From positions 172,702-236,701 of the forward strand of contig JAEUTY010000001.1 of the NCBI GenBank assembly GCA_016787805.1: a stretch of DNA of 64,000 nt. Direction: 5' to 3'. Under the pieces are notes generated by a model that made no database searches, was not told the origin of the DNA, and saw only the letters and a list, made by a program, of their open reading frames with translations. The DNA is from Flavobacterium sp. Lineage in GTDB: Bacteria > Bacteroidota > Bacteroidia > Flavobacteriales > Flavobacteriaceae. This document shows, one piece after another, positions 18,324 through 26,617 of this stretch; position 1 is the first letter of the stretch; the number at the start of each line of letters is the position of its first letter. The position numbers were made by a program, and so were the translations under genes.

Positions 18324-19277
18324 ATGGAATATTTAGATTTTGAGCTTCCCATAAAAGAATTGGAGGATCAGTTAGACAAATGTCAAATAATTGGTCAAGA
18401 ATCGGATGTTGATGTAACCAATACTTGCAAACAAATCGAGAAAAAACTAGAAGAAACCAAACGCAAAATATACAAAAACCTAACCGCTTGGCAACGTGTT
18501 CAATTATCACGTCATCCCAATCGTCCTTATACAATGGATCATATCAATGCTTTGTGCGGTGATTCGTTCTTAGAATTGTTTGGTGACCGTGGCTTTAAAG
18601 ATGATAAAGCAATGGTGGGTGGTTTAGGTAAAATTGATGGACAATCGTTTATGATTGTAGGTCAACAAAAAGGCTACAATACCAAAACACGTCAGTATAG
18701 AAACTTCGGAATGGCCAATCCTGAAGGATACAGAAAAGCATTACGCTTGATGAAAATGGCTGAGAAATTCGGAATTCCAGTGGTTACTTTTATTGATACT
18801 CCAGGCGCTTATCCAGGTCTAGAAGCAGAAGAAAGAGGTCAAGGTGAAGCCATAGCGCGTAATATTTTGGAAATGTGTCGTTTGAAAGTGCCAATTATCT
18901 GCGTTATTGTAGGAGAAGGTGCTTCTGGTGGTGCATTAGGAATTGGTGTTGGTGATCGTGTTTTGATGATGGAAAACACTTGGTATTCGGTTATTTCACC
19001 TGAATCGTGTTCGTCTATTTTATGGAAAAGCTGGGAACACAAAGAAACCGCAGCCGAAGCATTAAAGTTGACTTCAACCGACATGAAAAAGCAAAAATTA
19101 GTGGATGATGTTATTCCAGAACCACTTGGCGGTGCACATTATGATAGAGAAACTACATTCAAAACAGTGCAACAATATATTACTAAAGCTTATAACGAAT
19201 TAAAAGATTTATCAACAACTGAGTTAGTCGCTCAAAGGATGGATAAATACAGTAAAATGGGCGAGTATAAAGAGTAA
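18324..19277 (+). CDS. accA: Acetyl-CoA carboxylase carboxyltransferase subunit alpha
   Basis: 317 residues, standard length. The coiled N-terminus (about 1-60) is followed by [14 protein letters not shown] and the carboxyltransferase core with [22 protein letters not shown] and [15 protein letters not shown], the crotonase-fold glycine-rich loops that bind the CoA substrate. With AccD it transfers carboxyl from biotin to acetyl-CoA, the first step of fatty acid synthesis. It has its own promoter and a terminator just after the stop. Confidence 0.97.
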   Translation: MEYLDFELPIKELEDQLDKCQIIGQESDVDVTNTCKQIEKKLEETKRKIYKNLTAWQRVQLSRHPNRPYTMDHINALCGDSFLELFGDRGFKDDKAMVGGLGKIDGQSFMIVGQQKGYNTKTRQYRNFGMANPEGYRKALRLMKMAEKFGIPVVTFIDTPGAYPGLEAEERGQGEAIARNILEMCRLKVPIICVIVGEGASGGALGIGVGDRVLMMENTWYSVISPESCSSILWKSWEHKETAAEALKLTSTDMKKQKLVDDVIPEPLGGAHYDRETTFKTVQQYITKAYNELKDLSTTELVAQRMDKYSKMGEYKE

Positions 19278-19297
19278 AATTGTCAAAATCATACCCA

Positions 19298-19330
19298 AAC
19301 CGTCTCGCCAATAACGAGGCGGTTTTTTTA
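19298..19330 (+). terminator. Intrinsic terminator after accA
   Basis: ACCGTCTCG / CGAGGCGGT stem with a 7-nt loop, followed by seven T. Confidence 0.85.
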
Positions 19331-19418
19331 TGGTTATCAACAAAAAACAATTAGTTATAAACAACAAACTGTAATAACTAAACTTCACCAAAAGGGCAAA
19401 ATTGGTTACTTTCGCTAT

Positions 19419-20957
19419 ATGGAAAATTTGAAGAATATAAACCCAATTAAAGTAGATAAAACTACGATAATAAATCTTGAAAGAGGTAAACTCCCACCAC
19501 AAGCACTCGACCTTGAAGAAGCGGTTTTGGGTGCAATGATGATTGATAAAAAAGGAGTGGATGAAGTAATTGATATTTTACAATCGGATGCTTTTTACAA
19601 AGACGCACACAAATACATTTTTGAAGCAATTTTCCAGTTATTCACAGATTCTCAGCCTATTGACTTATTAACAGTTTCATCTCAACTCAAAAAGAACGGT
19701 AAATTGGAGTTGGCTGGTGGTGATTTTTACCTGATTCAACTTACGCAAAAGATATCTTCTTCGGCGCATATCGAATTTCACTCACGTATCATTTTACAGA
19801 AATACATTCAACGTAGTTTGATTCGAATTTCGTCTGAAATCATTGAAGATTCGTACGATGAAACCACCGATGTCTTTGATTTGTTAGATAAAGCCGAGTC
19901 AAAATTATATGAAGTAACACAAGGCAATATCAAGAGAAGCTCTGAAACAGCACAAAGTTTAGTGATTCAAGCCAAAAAACGTATTGAAGAAATCGCCAAT
20001 AAAGAAGGATTAAGCGGAATTGCTACTGGTTTTGAAAAGTTAGATAAAGTAACCTCTGGATGGCAACCATCTGATTTGGTGATTATTGCGGCTCGACCAG
20101 GTATGGGTAAAACGGCTTTCGTTCTTTCTATGGCTCGTAATATTGCTATCGATTTTGGTCACCCTGTAGCTTTGTTTTCACTTGAGATGTCATCAGTACA
20201 ATTGATTACACGTTTGATTTCTTCGGAAACAGGTTTGTCATCTGAAAAATTGAGAACAGGAAAATTAGAAAAACACGAATGGGAACAACTGAGTGTTAAA
20301 GTGCGTGACTTAGAAAAAGCACCACTTTACATTGACGATACACCTTCACTTTCAATTTTCGATTTGCGTGCTAAAGCGCGTCGATTGTCATCACAACATG
20401 GTATCAAATTGATTATTGTCGACTATCTTCAGTTGATGACTGCTGGAGGAAACGGTAAAGGCGGTGGAAATCGAGAGCAAGAAATTTCGACCATTTCCCG
20501 TAACTTAAAAGCATTAGCCAAAGAGCTTGAAGTTCCAGTAATAGCCTTATCACAGTTATCGCGTGCGGTTGAAACGCGTGGCTCAAGTAAGCGTCCGTTG
20601 CTTTCGGATTTGCGTGAATCGGGCGCGATTGAGCAAGATGCCGATATTGTATCGTTCATTTACCGACCCGAGTATTACAAAATTGATGAATGGGATGACG
20701 ATGAACAATCGCCAACACAAGGTCAAGCTGAATTTATAATCGCAAAACACCGTAATGGTTCATTAGAAAATATTCGTTTGAAATTTATTGGAAGCTTAGG
20801 TAAATTTGATAATCTAGAAGATTTCGGAGGCGGATTTGACGACTTACCTTCCAAAATGAATTTAGATGATAATCCGTTTTTTACTAAAAACTTGCCTTCA
20901 GCCAATGAAGCTTTTGGAAGTAGTAGTAACGACGACGACAACGACGTGCCTTTTTAA
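19419..20957 (+). CDS. dnaB: Replicative DNA helicase
   Basis: 512 residues. The N-terminal domain (about 28-130, PPQALDLEEAVLGAMMID) is that of DnaB. A linker follows, then the RecA-like ATPase with Walker A ARPGMGKTA (Lys231), LFSLEMSS, and IIVDYLQLM as Walker B. ALSQLSRAVETR and GAIEQDADIVSF are the later helicase motifs. No intein is present. The Asp-rich C-terminus (DDDNDVPF) may contact partners. It unwinds the fork as a hexamer. A TACTTTCG sequence only 5 nt before the ATG could be a -7 box of a leaderless transcript, but no -33 element supports it. Confidence 0.97.
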   Translation: MENLKNINPIKVDKTTIINLERGKLPPQALDLEEAVLGAMMIDKKGVDEVIDILQSDAFYKDAHKYIFEAIFQLFTDSQPIDLLTVSSQLKKNGKLELAGGDFYLIQLTQKISSSAHIEFHSRIILQKYIQRSLIRISSEIIEDSYDETTDVFDLLDKAESKLYEVTQGNIKRSSETAQSLVIQAKKRIEEIANKEGLSGIATGFEKLDKVTSGWQPSDLVIIAARPGMGKTAFVLSMARNIAIDFGHPVALFSLEMSSVQLITRLISSETGLSSEKLRTGKLEKHEWEQLSVKVRDLEKAPLYIDDTPSLSIFDLRAKARRLSSQHGIKLIIVDYLQLMTAGGNGKGGGNREQEISTISRNLKALAKELEVPVIALSQLSRAVETRGSSKRPLLSDLRESGAIEQDADIVSFIYRPEYYKIDEWDDDEQSPTQGQAEFIIAKHRNGSLENIRLKFIGSLGKFDNLEDFGGGFDDLPSKMNLDDNPFFTKNLPSANEAFGSSSNDDDNDVPF

Positions 20958-20965
20958 AAAATCAG

Positions 20966-20991
20966 AATCCCGAACCTTTCGGGATTTTTTA
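20966..20991 (+). terminator. Intrinsic terminator after dnaB
   Basis: ATCCCGAA / TTTCGGGAT stem with a 2-nt loop and a run of six T. Confidence 0.9.
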
Positions 20992-20994
20992 TTA

Positions 20995-21018
20995 CCCCGT
21001 ATTTATACCTGTTTTTCG
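20995..21018. promoter_or_regulatory. Candidate LuxR-type operator, site 1 (weak)
   Basis: CGTATTTATACCTGTTTTTCG matches the dyad plus TGTTTTT flank seen at 24061-24081 at 18 of 21 positions. Centre at 21003.5, about 95 nt before the 221-residue protein gene. Unlike the other three sites, no good TAnnTTTG box lies at the shared spacing (TATTGATT starts at 21033), and the flank points the other way. Confidence 0.4.
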
Positions 21019-21098
21019 CAATAATTTTTTTTTATTGATTTTAAATTCTAATTTTATAGAAGTAAAACAAATCAAATAAAACTTTAAATTTTAAAATT

Positions 21099-21764
21099 AT
21101 GCCAAACACTATTAGTCAATCAACCGCTATTTCTTGGATTACAGCTTGGAGAGCCAATCCAGATGATAAAGTTAAAGCATTTTTTATCCCTGTAGACGAT
21201 TTAACAAACTTAATGTTGGATGAGAATTGCATCGGAGTTAGAGCTTATCTAGCTTTTGGAAATGAAGTAGGTGCTCCAGAAGCCAAATTATTGTTGGTAG
21301 ATGTTGAAGGAGATATATCAAAGGGAGGAACAGATAATTTGTCTAATGGAATTTACGATTTTACAAAGCCTTGTCCTTCGTTTTGTGATGTAAGTAGTCC
21401 ACTTTATACTGCTATTGATGATGGAAGTAATCCTCCTTTGGGCGACAATAGAATTTCTTTGACCGATGCAGTTAATTGGATTAAAGCCTGGAGAGAAAAC
21501 CCTGATTTGGGAGTGAAAGCTTTTTTTATACCAAAAGACGATATTACAAATTTATTAAAAGATGGAGATTGTGTTGGGGTTAGAGCTTATTTAGCTTTCG
21601 GAAATGATGGTGAAGACCCAACTGAATCAAAGTTACTTTTGGTAAATGTCAACGAAGATTCGACTGGAGTAAGTAAAGACGTAATTATGAATGGAATTTA
21701 TGATTTTACCAAACCTTGTCCAAGTTTTTGCGATGCTGATAGTCCTTTAAATACTCTTAATTAA
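21099..21764 (+). CDS. Uncharacterised protein made of two tandem repeats ending in CPSFCD
   Basis: 221 residues, family not recognised. Two units of about 100 residues (about 4-99 and 115-218) follow the same pattern: AWRxNP, KAFFIPxDDxTNL, GVRAYLAFGN, KLLLVxV, NGIYDFTKPCPSFCD. There is no signal peptide and no membrane helix. Each unit keeps a Cys before GVRAYL and two at the end, suggesting a metal or disulphide feature. The gene is 5 nt upstream of a membrane-protein gene and two-component genes on the same strand, so it may be the product or ligand protein of that sensory unit (inference). A possible operator lies about 95 nt upstream. Confidence 0.7.
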   Translation: MPNTISQSTAISWITAWRANPDDKVKAFFIPVDDLTNLMLDENCIGVRAYLAFGNEVGAPEAKLLLVDVEGDISKGGTDNLSNGIYDFTKPCPSFCDVSSPLYTAIDDGSNPPLGDNRISLTDAVNWIKAWRENPDLGVKAFFIPKDDITNLLKDGDCVGVRAYLAFGNDGEDPTESKLLLVNVNEDSTGVSKDVIMNGIYDFTKPCPSFCDADSPLNTLN

Positions 21765-21769
21765 TTGCA

Positions 21770-22414
21770 TTGATTTCAAATATTTTTGTAAACATAGGAT
21801 ACGTTCTTTTGGGGATCAATTGTATACTCATGATAAAAGGTTTTTCAAACAATGAGAAGCCTTTTAAAATTTTTGCTTTATATTGTTGGTCGATGTTTGC
21901 AGTTCAATTGGCTTCTATTTTAGTAGTGAAAATTTATAATACCAACTTATTTATCTCTCATTTCTATTTTGGATTACAATTTATAATATTGAGTTTTTTC
22001 TTTTATAGTTTGATGAAAGAACAAATTCAGAAAAGAATTATATCAGCATTACTAGGCTTCTGCATTATAATTTTAGGAATACAATATGCTTTTTGCCCAG
22101 AATTGTTTTTCGGATTTAATTTATTTGAAATTTTCATAACATCGCTTCCTCTGATTATATATGGAACATTTCATTTGTACAATATACTTAATGAAAAGAA
22201 GCAATTTTATTATATTACTATTGGATTATTAATCTATCTTTTTGGAAGTACTGTAGTTTTTTTGACCACTAATTTGTTGTTGTCCTTGAAGACCTATGAC
22301 TCATTTGAATTCATTTATAGTTTAAATGTTTACCTCTATGCAATCTATCAACTATTCATTTTATTTGATTTAAAATACCTGTTTCTACCTAAAAAGATGA
22401 GTTTAGATGAATGA
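21770..22414 (+). CDS. Multi-span membrane protein next to a two-component pair (TTG start)
   Basis: 214 residues, almost entirely hydrophobic, about seven membrane helices. Family not recognised. The only start in frame before the first helix is TTG at 21770; a stop lies just upstream and the next ATG would cut the first helix. It begins 5 nt after the repeat-protein stop and overlaps the histidine kinase start by 8 nt, so it is coupled to the kinase. Since the kinase has only one short membrane anchor and no sensor domain, this protein is a plausible sensing partner (inference from order and overlap). Confidence 0.7.
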   Translation: MISNIFVNIGYVLLGINCILMIKGFSNNEKPFKIFALYCWSMFAVQLASILVVKIYNTNLFISHFYFGLQFIILSFFFYSLMKEQIQKRIISALLGFCIIILGIQYAFCPELFFGFNLFEIFITSLPLIIYGTFHLYNILNEKKQFYYITIGLLIYLFGSTVVFLTTNLLLSLKTYDSFEFIYSLNVYLYAIYQLFILFDLKYLFLPKKMSLDE

Positions 22415-23183
22415 ACCTGAAGTTATAAACGTTATAGTATACACCTTTTTGGCCTTTATTTTAATGGCTTTGGTTTTGATTTTGTTTTTCTATTTTTCAA
22501 GAAAGAAGATCATAAAGCAAGAAATTGAAAAGAAGAATTTGGAGATCAATTACCAAAAAGATTTACTACACTCGGTAATCATTACCCAAGAAAATGAAAG
22601 AATGCGCATTGCTCAAGATTTGCATGATGATATCAGTTCAAAACTAAATATTGTCGCGTTGAATAGTCAAATGTTAGTGGGAACAGAATTGTCAGATAAA
22701 GAATACAATGATGTAACTTCCAATATCATCAATTTGACTTCTAAAGCACTCGAAAATTCTAGACGAATTGCACACGATTTATTGCCTCCAGTTTTAGAGA
22801 AATTTGGACTAGATGCCGCTATTTCTGAGTTAGGTGTAGAGTTTAATAGTAGTAAGGCAGTTACGGTTTATTATGAGAATAACATTCAATTTGATACTAT
22901 TGAAGAAAGTAAGCACTTGCATATTTTTAGAATTTTACAAGAATTAATGAACAACTCACTTCGACACGGTAAAGCCAAAAATATTTCGGTTGTTTTTAAT
23001 GTTGAAGAAGATAAAAACGTTTGTGTTTACAGTGATAATGGATTTGGTTTTGACATGTCCAATGCGACTAATCAGAAAGGATTAGGGATGAAAAATATCC
23101 AAAGTAGAGTAGATTTAATTAATGCTACAATCAGTATTAATTCGGCTCTGAATAAAGGATTTAAAGCTAAAATCATTTTTTAA
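22407..23183 (+). CDS. Short sensor histidine kinase, NarL-system type (HisKA_3)
   Basis: 258 residues. One membrane helix (about 7-30) is followed directly by a coiled stretch and the HisKA_3 dimerisation box ENERMRIAQDLHDD with phospho-acceptor His73. The HATPase domain has the N box LQELMNNSLRHG (about 170-182) and glycine-rich segments DNGFGFD and KGLGMKNI. It lacks any periplasmic or cytoplasmic sensor domain, so input probably comes from the membrane protein encoded just upstream, which overlaps it by 8 nt. The partner regulator gene follows 1 nt after the stop. Confidence 0.93.
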   Translation: MNEPEVINVIVYTFLAFILMALVLILFFYFSRKKIIKQEIEKKNLEINYQKDLLHSVIITQENERMRIAQDLHDDISSKLNIVALNSQMLVGTELSDKEYNDVTSNIINLTSKALENSRRIAHDLLPPVLEKFGLDAAISELGVEFNSSKAVTVYYENNIQFDTIEESKHLHIFRILQELMNNSLRHGKAKNISVVFNVEEDKNVCVYSDNGFGFDMSNATNQKGLGMKNIQSRVDLINATISINSALNKGFKAKIIF

Positions 23184-23184
23184 A

Positions 23185-23871
23185 ATGGAAGAAAAAATAA
23201 AAATTGTAATAGCCGATGATGAATTGCTTTTTCAAAAAGGAATTTCATTTATTTTAAGTCGTGAAAAAAATATGGAAATCATTAAAGAGGTAAGCAATGG
23301 TCAAGAATTGATGGACTACCTGAACAGTATTGATGATTTGCCAGATGTTGTTTTGATGGATTTAAAAATGCCGCATCTCAATGGAGTCGAAGCTACAAAA
23401 CTGATGTCGAGTAAGTTTCCAACCATCAAGATTATTGCTCTAACTAGCTATAATACAGATTCGTTTATTGCCAATATGATTCACGTTGGTGCCGTTTCTT
23501 ATTTGGTGAAAAATGCTACTCCAAAAGAAATGATCGATACCATAAACGAAGTTTATGACAAGGGATTTTATTACAACGATGTGGTGTTGAAAGTGATTAA
23601 TGATGGATTAATATCGCCCAATCAAAAGTCAAAATTGAATAAAAGTTATTTTTCTGATGATTATCTTACCAATCGCGAAAGAGAAATTTTGCAACTCATT
23701 TGTATGCAACACTCTACAGCAGAAATAGCAGAAAAATTATTCATTAGTCCAAGAACAGTGGAAGGACACCGAAATAGTTTGTTATTAAAAACTGAATCTA
23801 GAAATGTCGCTGGTTTAGTTGTATTTGCTTTGCAGAATAAAATCATCGACTTTGACGACTTCACTTTTTAG
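23185..23871 (+). CDS. LuxR/NarL-type response regulator
   Basis: 228 residues. The receiver domain has the acidic pair ADDE (10-13), phospho-acceptor Asp59 in LMDLKMP and Lys in LVKNATP. The C-terminal GerE/LuxR helix-turn-helix reads LTNREREILQLICMQHSTAEIA then FISPRTVEGHRNSLLLKT. It is the partner of the kinase directly upstream. Dyad sites with regular promoter spacing at 24055-24081, 26491-26510 and 51001-51022 are candidate targets (inference). Its stop is 2 nt from the stop of the convergent 44-residue membrane protein gene. Confidence 0.95.
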   Translation: MEEKIKIVIADDELLFQKGISFILSREKNMEIIKEVSNGQELMDYLNSIDDLPDVVLMDLKMPHLNGVEATKLMSSKFPTIKIIALTSYNTDSFIANMIHVGAVSYLVKNATPKEMIDTINEVYDKGFYYNDVVLKVINDGLISPNQKSKLNKSYFSDDYLTNREREILQLICMQHSTAEIAEKLFISPRTVEGHRNSLLLKTESRNVAGLVVFALQNKIIDFDDFTF

Positions 23872-23873
23872 AA

Positions 23874-24008
23874 TTAACTTGCAATAAATCGAACGGAAAT
23901 ATAAACATAGCTAATAATCAAGGCTATAAGTAGTAAAACTCCAATTTTCTTTAAAAGAGAGGTAAACTTAGAATTTGATTTTTCTTGAAAAATTTCATTC
24001 GATTCCAT
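23874..24008 (-). CDS. Small single-span membrane protein, 44 residues
   Basis: A 44-codon frame with ATG and TAA on the minus strand. The protein has a polar N-terminus (MESNEIFQEKSNSKF) and one membrane helix at about 22-40 (IGVLLLIALIISYVYISV), ending RFIAS. Family not recognised. Support that it is real: a perfect -7 box TATTTTTG (24036-24029 on the minus strand) lies 21 nt upstream, and a dyad operator is at the same spacing from that box as at two other genes. It is convergent with the LuxR-type regulator gene with 2 nt between stops. Confidence 0.65.
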   Translation of the reverse strand: MESNEIFQEKSNSKFTSLLKKIGVLLLIALIISYVYISVRFIAS

Positions 24009-24028
24009 AAATAGCATTTTTTATAAGC

Positions 24029-24081
24029 CAAAAATAGACACTTCTTTTTTTCTGCATATACGTATTTTTACGTGTTTTTGG
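24029..24081 (-). promoter_or_regulatory. Promoter of the 44-residue protein with candidate operator, site 2
   Basis: Minus strand: CCAAAAACACGTAAAAATACGTATATG (24081-24055) contains the dyad ACGTA-AAAA-TACGT, centre 24066.5. The -7 box TATTTTTG begins at 24036, 30.5 nt from the centre. No -33 TTG is present, as expected for an activator-dependent promoter. The arms AAGCCAAAAA (24025-24034) and TTTTTGGCTT (24075-24084) form a further 10-bp inverted repeat around the region. Confidence 0.6.
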
Positions 24082-24111
24082 CTTTTAAAATTTAACAAAA
24101 ATTTACCTTTG
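24078..24111 (+). promoter_or_regulatory. Promoter of the 421-residue secreted protein gene
   Basis: TTG (24078-24080), a 23-nt spacer and TACCTTTG (24104-24111) match the -33/-7 consensus. The -33 element overlaps the edge of the dyad operator at 24055-24081, so binding there could also affect this gene. Confidence 0.55.
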
Positions 24112-24159
24112 AGCTTTCAGGTTAATTATTGTATCTTCGATAAAAATATAGTGAAGAGA

Positions 24160-25425
24160 ATGAAAAAGATACAACGCGTTTTTATATCGTTGCTGTTGCT
24201 TTGTGTGGCAACAGTAAAAGCCAATTTCATCTTGTTACCGATGGATGAAACTTCTCAAAAAAATCATCTCAAAGCTTACGGTATAACGTATTGGGCACTC
24301 GATAAGCAATACAAAGCCAGTTGGTTGCTCAATTACCGAGGAGGATCATTTTTGTTGCCAGACGCTCCTGAAATTAAAAAAGAATGTCAAATTCGAAATG
24401 TGAGTTTTGAGGTACTTTCGGATGCTGAAGCCAATCAAATTTTAGAGGAAATATCAAGTCCTTCGCAAAATATGGAGACGGTTATCTTAGAAAAAGCACC
24501 TAAAATAGCAGTGTATACTCCAAAAGGGAAACAGCCTTGGGATGATGCGGTGACATTAGTTTTGACCTATGCCGAAATTCCATACAAAGAAATATATGAC
24601 GAAGAAGTACTTAGCGATCAACTCGTTTTGTACGATTGGTTGCACCTTCATCACGAAGATTTTACTGGACAATACGGAAAGTTCTTTGGAGCTTACCGAA
24701 ATATGCCTTGGTACATTGAACAGAAAAAAGACGCTGAAGCATTAGCGACCAAGTTAGGTTACAATAAGGTTTCAGAAGAAAAATTGGCTGTAGCAAAGAA
24801 AATACGTGATTTTGTAATAGGTGGCGGATTTATGTTTGCCATGTGTTCTGCGACTGATAGTTTTGATATTGCGCTCTCAGCGGAAGGTGTGGATATTTGC
24901 GAACCGATGTTTGACGGTGATGATAGCGATGCCAATTACCAATCGCGAATTGATTATTCACAAACGTTTGCATTCAAAGATTATATTTTGGAAAGAAGAC
25001 CCGAACGATATGAGTTTTCAAATATTGATATGACCGAAAAACGAAAAGTTCAATTCGAAAAAGATTATTTCACTTTGATGGAATATTCTGCAAAATGGGA
25101 TGTGATTCCGAGTATGTTATGTCAAAATCACACGCAATTAGTAAAAGGTTTTATGGGACAAAGTACTTCATTTGACAGCGAATTAATCAAGTCGAATGTG
25201 ATGATTTTGGGGAAATGCGAATTGAATGACGAAGCACGATATATTCATGGACAAAAAGGAAAAGGCTTTTTTACATTTTACGGCGGACACGATCCAGAAG
25301 ATTACCAACATCGAGTGGGAGATGAACCTACTGTTTTGGATTTGCATCCCAATTCTCCAGGTTACCGTTTGATTTTAAATAATATTTTGTTTCCAGCAGC
25401 ACGCAAAAAGAAACAGAAAACCTAA
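24160..25425 (+). CDS. Exported protein of the Bacteroidota family often labelled asparagine synthetase B
   Basis: 421 residues from the ATG at 24160, which begins a signal peptide (MKKIQRVFISLLLLC...VKA). An earlier in-frame ATG at 24109 would place 17 polar residues before it. The protein is globular, with AVYTPKGKQPWDDAV, a GGGFMFAMCSATDSFD stretch and a C-terminal GKGFFTFYGGHDPEDYQH segment that resembles class I glutamine amidotransferase-like folds. The label asparagine synthetase B used for this family has no visible support: I see neither an N-terminal Cys2 amidotransferase nor an ATP pyrophosphatase motif. Function unknown. Its stop overlaps the stop of the convergent methyltransferase gene. 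Confidence 0.7.
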   Translation: MKKIQRVFISLLLLCVATVKANFILLPMDETSQKNHLKAYGITYWALDKQYKASWLLNYRGGSFLLPDAPEIKKECQIRNVSFEVLSDAEANQILEEISSPSQNMETVILEKAPKIAVYTPKGKQPWDDAVTLVLTYAEIPYKEIYDEEVLSDQLVLYDWLHLHHEDFTGQYGKFFGAYRNMPWYIEQKKDAEALATKLGYNKVSEEKLAVAKKIRDFVIGGGFMFAMCSATDSFDIALSAEGVDICEPMFDGDDSDANYQSRIDYSQTFAFKDYILERRPERYEFSNIDMTEKRKVQFEKDYFTLMEYSAKWDVIPSMLCQNHTQLVKGFMGQSTSFDSELIKSNVMILGKCELNDEARYIHGQKGKGFFTFYGGHDPEDYQHRVGDEPTVLDLHPNSPGYRLILNNILFPAARKKKQKT

Positions 25426-26447
25426 ATCCAATTAACTTTAAAAGAAGGAGCTTGGTTGACAATGTATTGTGTTGTAACGGCCTGACAGGATTTAATGTTT
25501 TCAAGATCCTTCAACTTATAGTTCATTGTCAATGAGCATTCATCAATTTCTAATTTTTCATTGCCATAAACCACAATTTCAGTGTTGATGCTAATTCGGT
25601 TATAATTTTCTCTATCAGAAGGAATCGAGGTAGTTACAGGATCAAATATTAGCAATTTTTCTCGCTCTAACGTGGCACTTCTATTATAGATTTCTTCTTT
25701 ATTTAATATAAAAATCGGATTGATGTTTTTGTAAAAAGGTTCATTACCACCACTAAAACTGTTTCGCATTTTTGCATTTGAATCAATTAAGCAAATACTT
25801 AGTTTAATTTCTTCGGGCAATAAAATAACTTCTTTTTTGAGTTGAGAAATTAAGTTGTAGGTTAAAGCTACTTGCTGTTCTTTAACCAAAGCAAACTGCA
25901 AACACTCCAAAAGTAAAATATCAATTTCATCTGCGTTTTCAAGTTGTAACTGTACAGCATCTGTTGATATAATTGACTTTACATAAGCTTCTACGCCCAA
26001 ATTTTTTATGCAATTCTTCAAACTAATTACACTAGTCGGATTAACTTCTACAAATATAAATTGCAGTTCTTCGGGCTTGAATTTGGTTACCAAATGCATT
26101 ACCAATGTGGCATACGGACCAGTTCCAACATACAAAAGAGTAACGGGCTCATTCTTTTTTTTTGCTTTCAATAAATCAGTTATCGCATGAAAAGTACCTT
26201 TTGAAAAGCGTTTGGTACGCATAATATCGTCAATACACAACTCAGCCCATTTCGGACCAATGGCTTTTCCTGTTTCATGATAAATATCTTTATCAAATGC
26301 AGGGTTTTCAGTATCTATTTCAGATATGATGTTAAAAACCGACTTCATTTCGTGCAATGAGTCCCTTAGCTGAATAAAATTAATTTCTTCGGCTAGAATT
26401 ACGTCAGAAATAGCAGACAATTTTTCGAAATGGATTGAAGTAGACAA
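25422..26447 (-). CDS. SAM-dependent methyltransferase-like protein (PRMT-type fold)
   Basis: 341 residues. LLYVGTGPYATLVMHLV in the middle is a SAM motif I, FVEVNPTSV the acidic motif II, and IDILLLECLQFAL fits motif III/IV. After it comes a beta-rich C-terminal part, as in protein arginine methyltransferases. The double-E hairpin of true PRMTs is not clear, so the substrate is unknown. It is divergent from the collar-protein operon. A TAACTTTG box (26474-26467) lies upstream, and the operator centred at 26503.5 lies between the two promoters, so both directions could be controlled by it. Confidence 0.68.
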   Translation of the reverse strand: MSTSIHFEKLSAISDVILAEEINFIQLRDSLHEMKSVFNIISEIDTENPAFDKDIYHETGKAIGPKWAELCIDDIMRTKRFSKGTFHAITDLLKAKKKNEPVTLLYVGTGPYATLVMHLVTKFKPEELQFIFVEVNPTSVISLKNCIKNLGVEAYVKSIISTDAVQLQLENADEIDILLLECLQFALVKEQQVALTYNLISQLKKEVILLPEEIKLSICLIDSNAKMRNSFSGGNEPFYKNINPIFILNKEEIYNRSATLEREKLLIFDPVTTSIPSDRENYNRISINTEIVVYGNEKLEIDECSLTMNYKLKDLENIKSCQAVTTQYIVNQAPSFKVNWI

Positions 26448-26466
26448 AATGTTATTTATTTTTTAG

Positions 26467-26541
26467 CAAAGTTAGTAAAAATGGGTGATGCAAAACAGGT
26501 AGAAATACCTATATACAAAATTTTATTAGTTTATATTTTTG
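26467..26541. promoter_or_regulatory. Divergent promoters with candidate operator, site 3
   Basis: Plus strand: CAAAACAGGTAGAAATACCT (26491-26510) contains the dyad AGGTA-GAAA-TACCT, centre 26503.5. TATTTTTG (26534-26541) starts 30.5 nt to the right and serves the collar operon. On the minus strand TAACTTTG starts at 26474, 29.5 nt to the left, and serves the methyltransferase gene. Neither has a clear -33 TTG. A second palindrome, GTAGAAATATTTCTAC, lies further downstream near 26569. Confidence 0.62.
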
Positions 26542-26617
26542 TTATGTTAAAAAATAACCGTTGCTATTTGTAGAAATATTTCTACTTTTAGAGAGTATAA
26601 CAAATAATCAAATATTT

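Noticed and set aside
20995-21018. Site 1 as a full member of the operator set
   Set aside because: The sequence match is good, but no TAnnTTTG box lies at the shared spacing and the flank is in the other orientation. Kept only as a weak candidate.
24160-25425. Asparagine synthetase B
   Set aside because: Neither an N-terminal Cys2 amidotransferase domain nor an ATP pyrophosphatase motif is present, and the protein has a signal peptide. The usual label looks like a misannotation.
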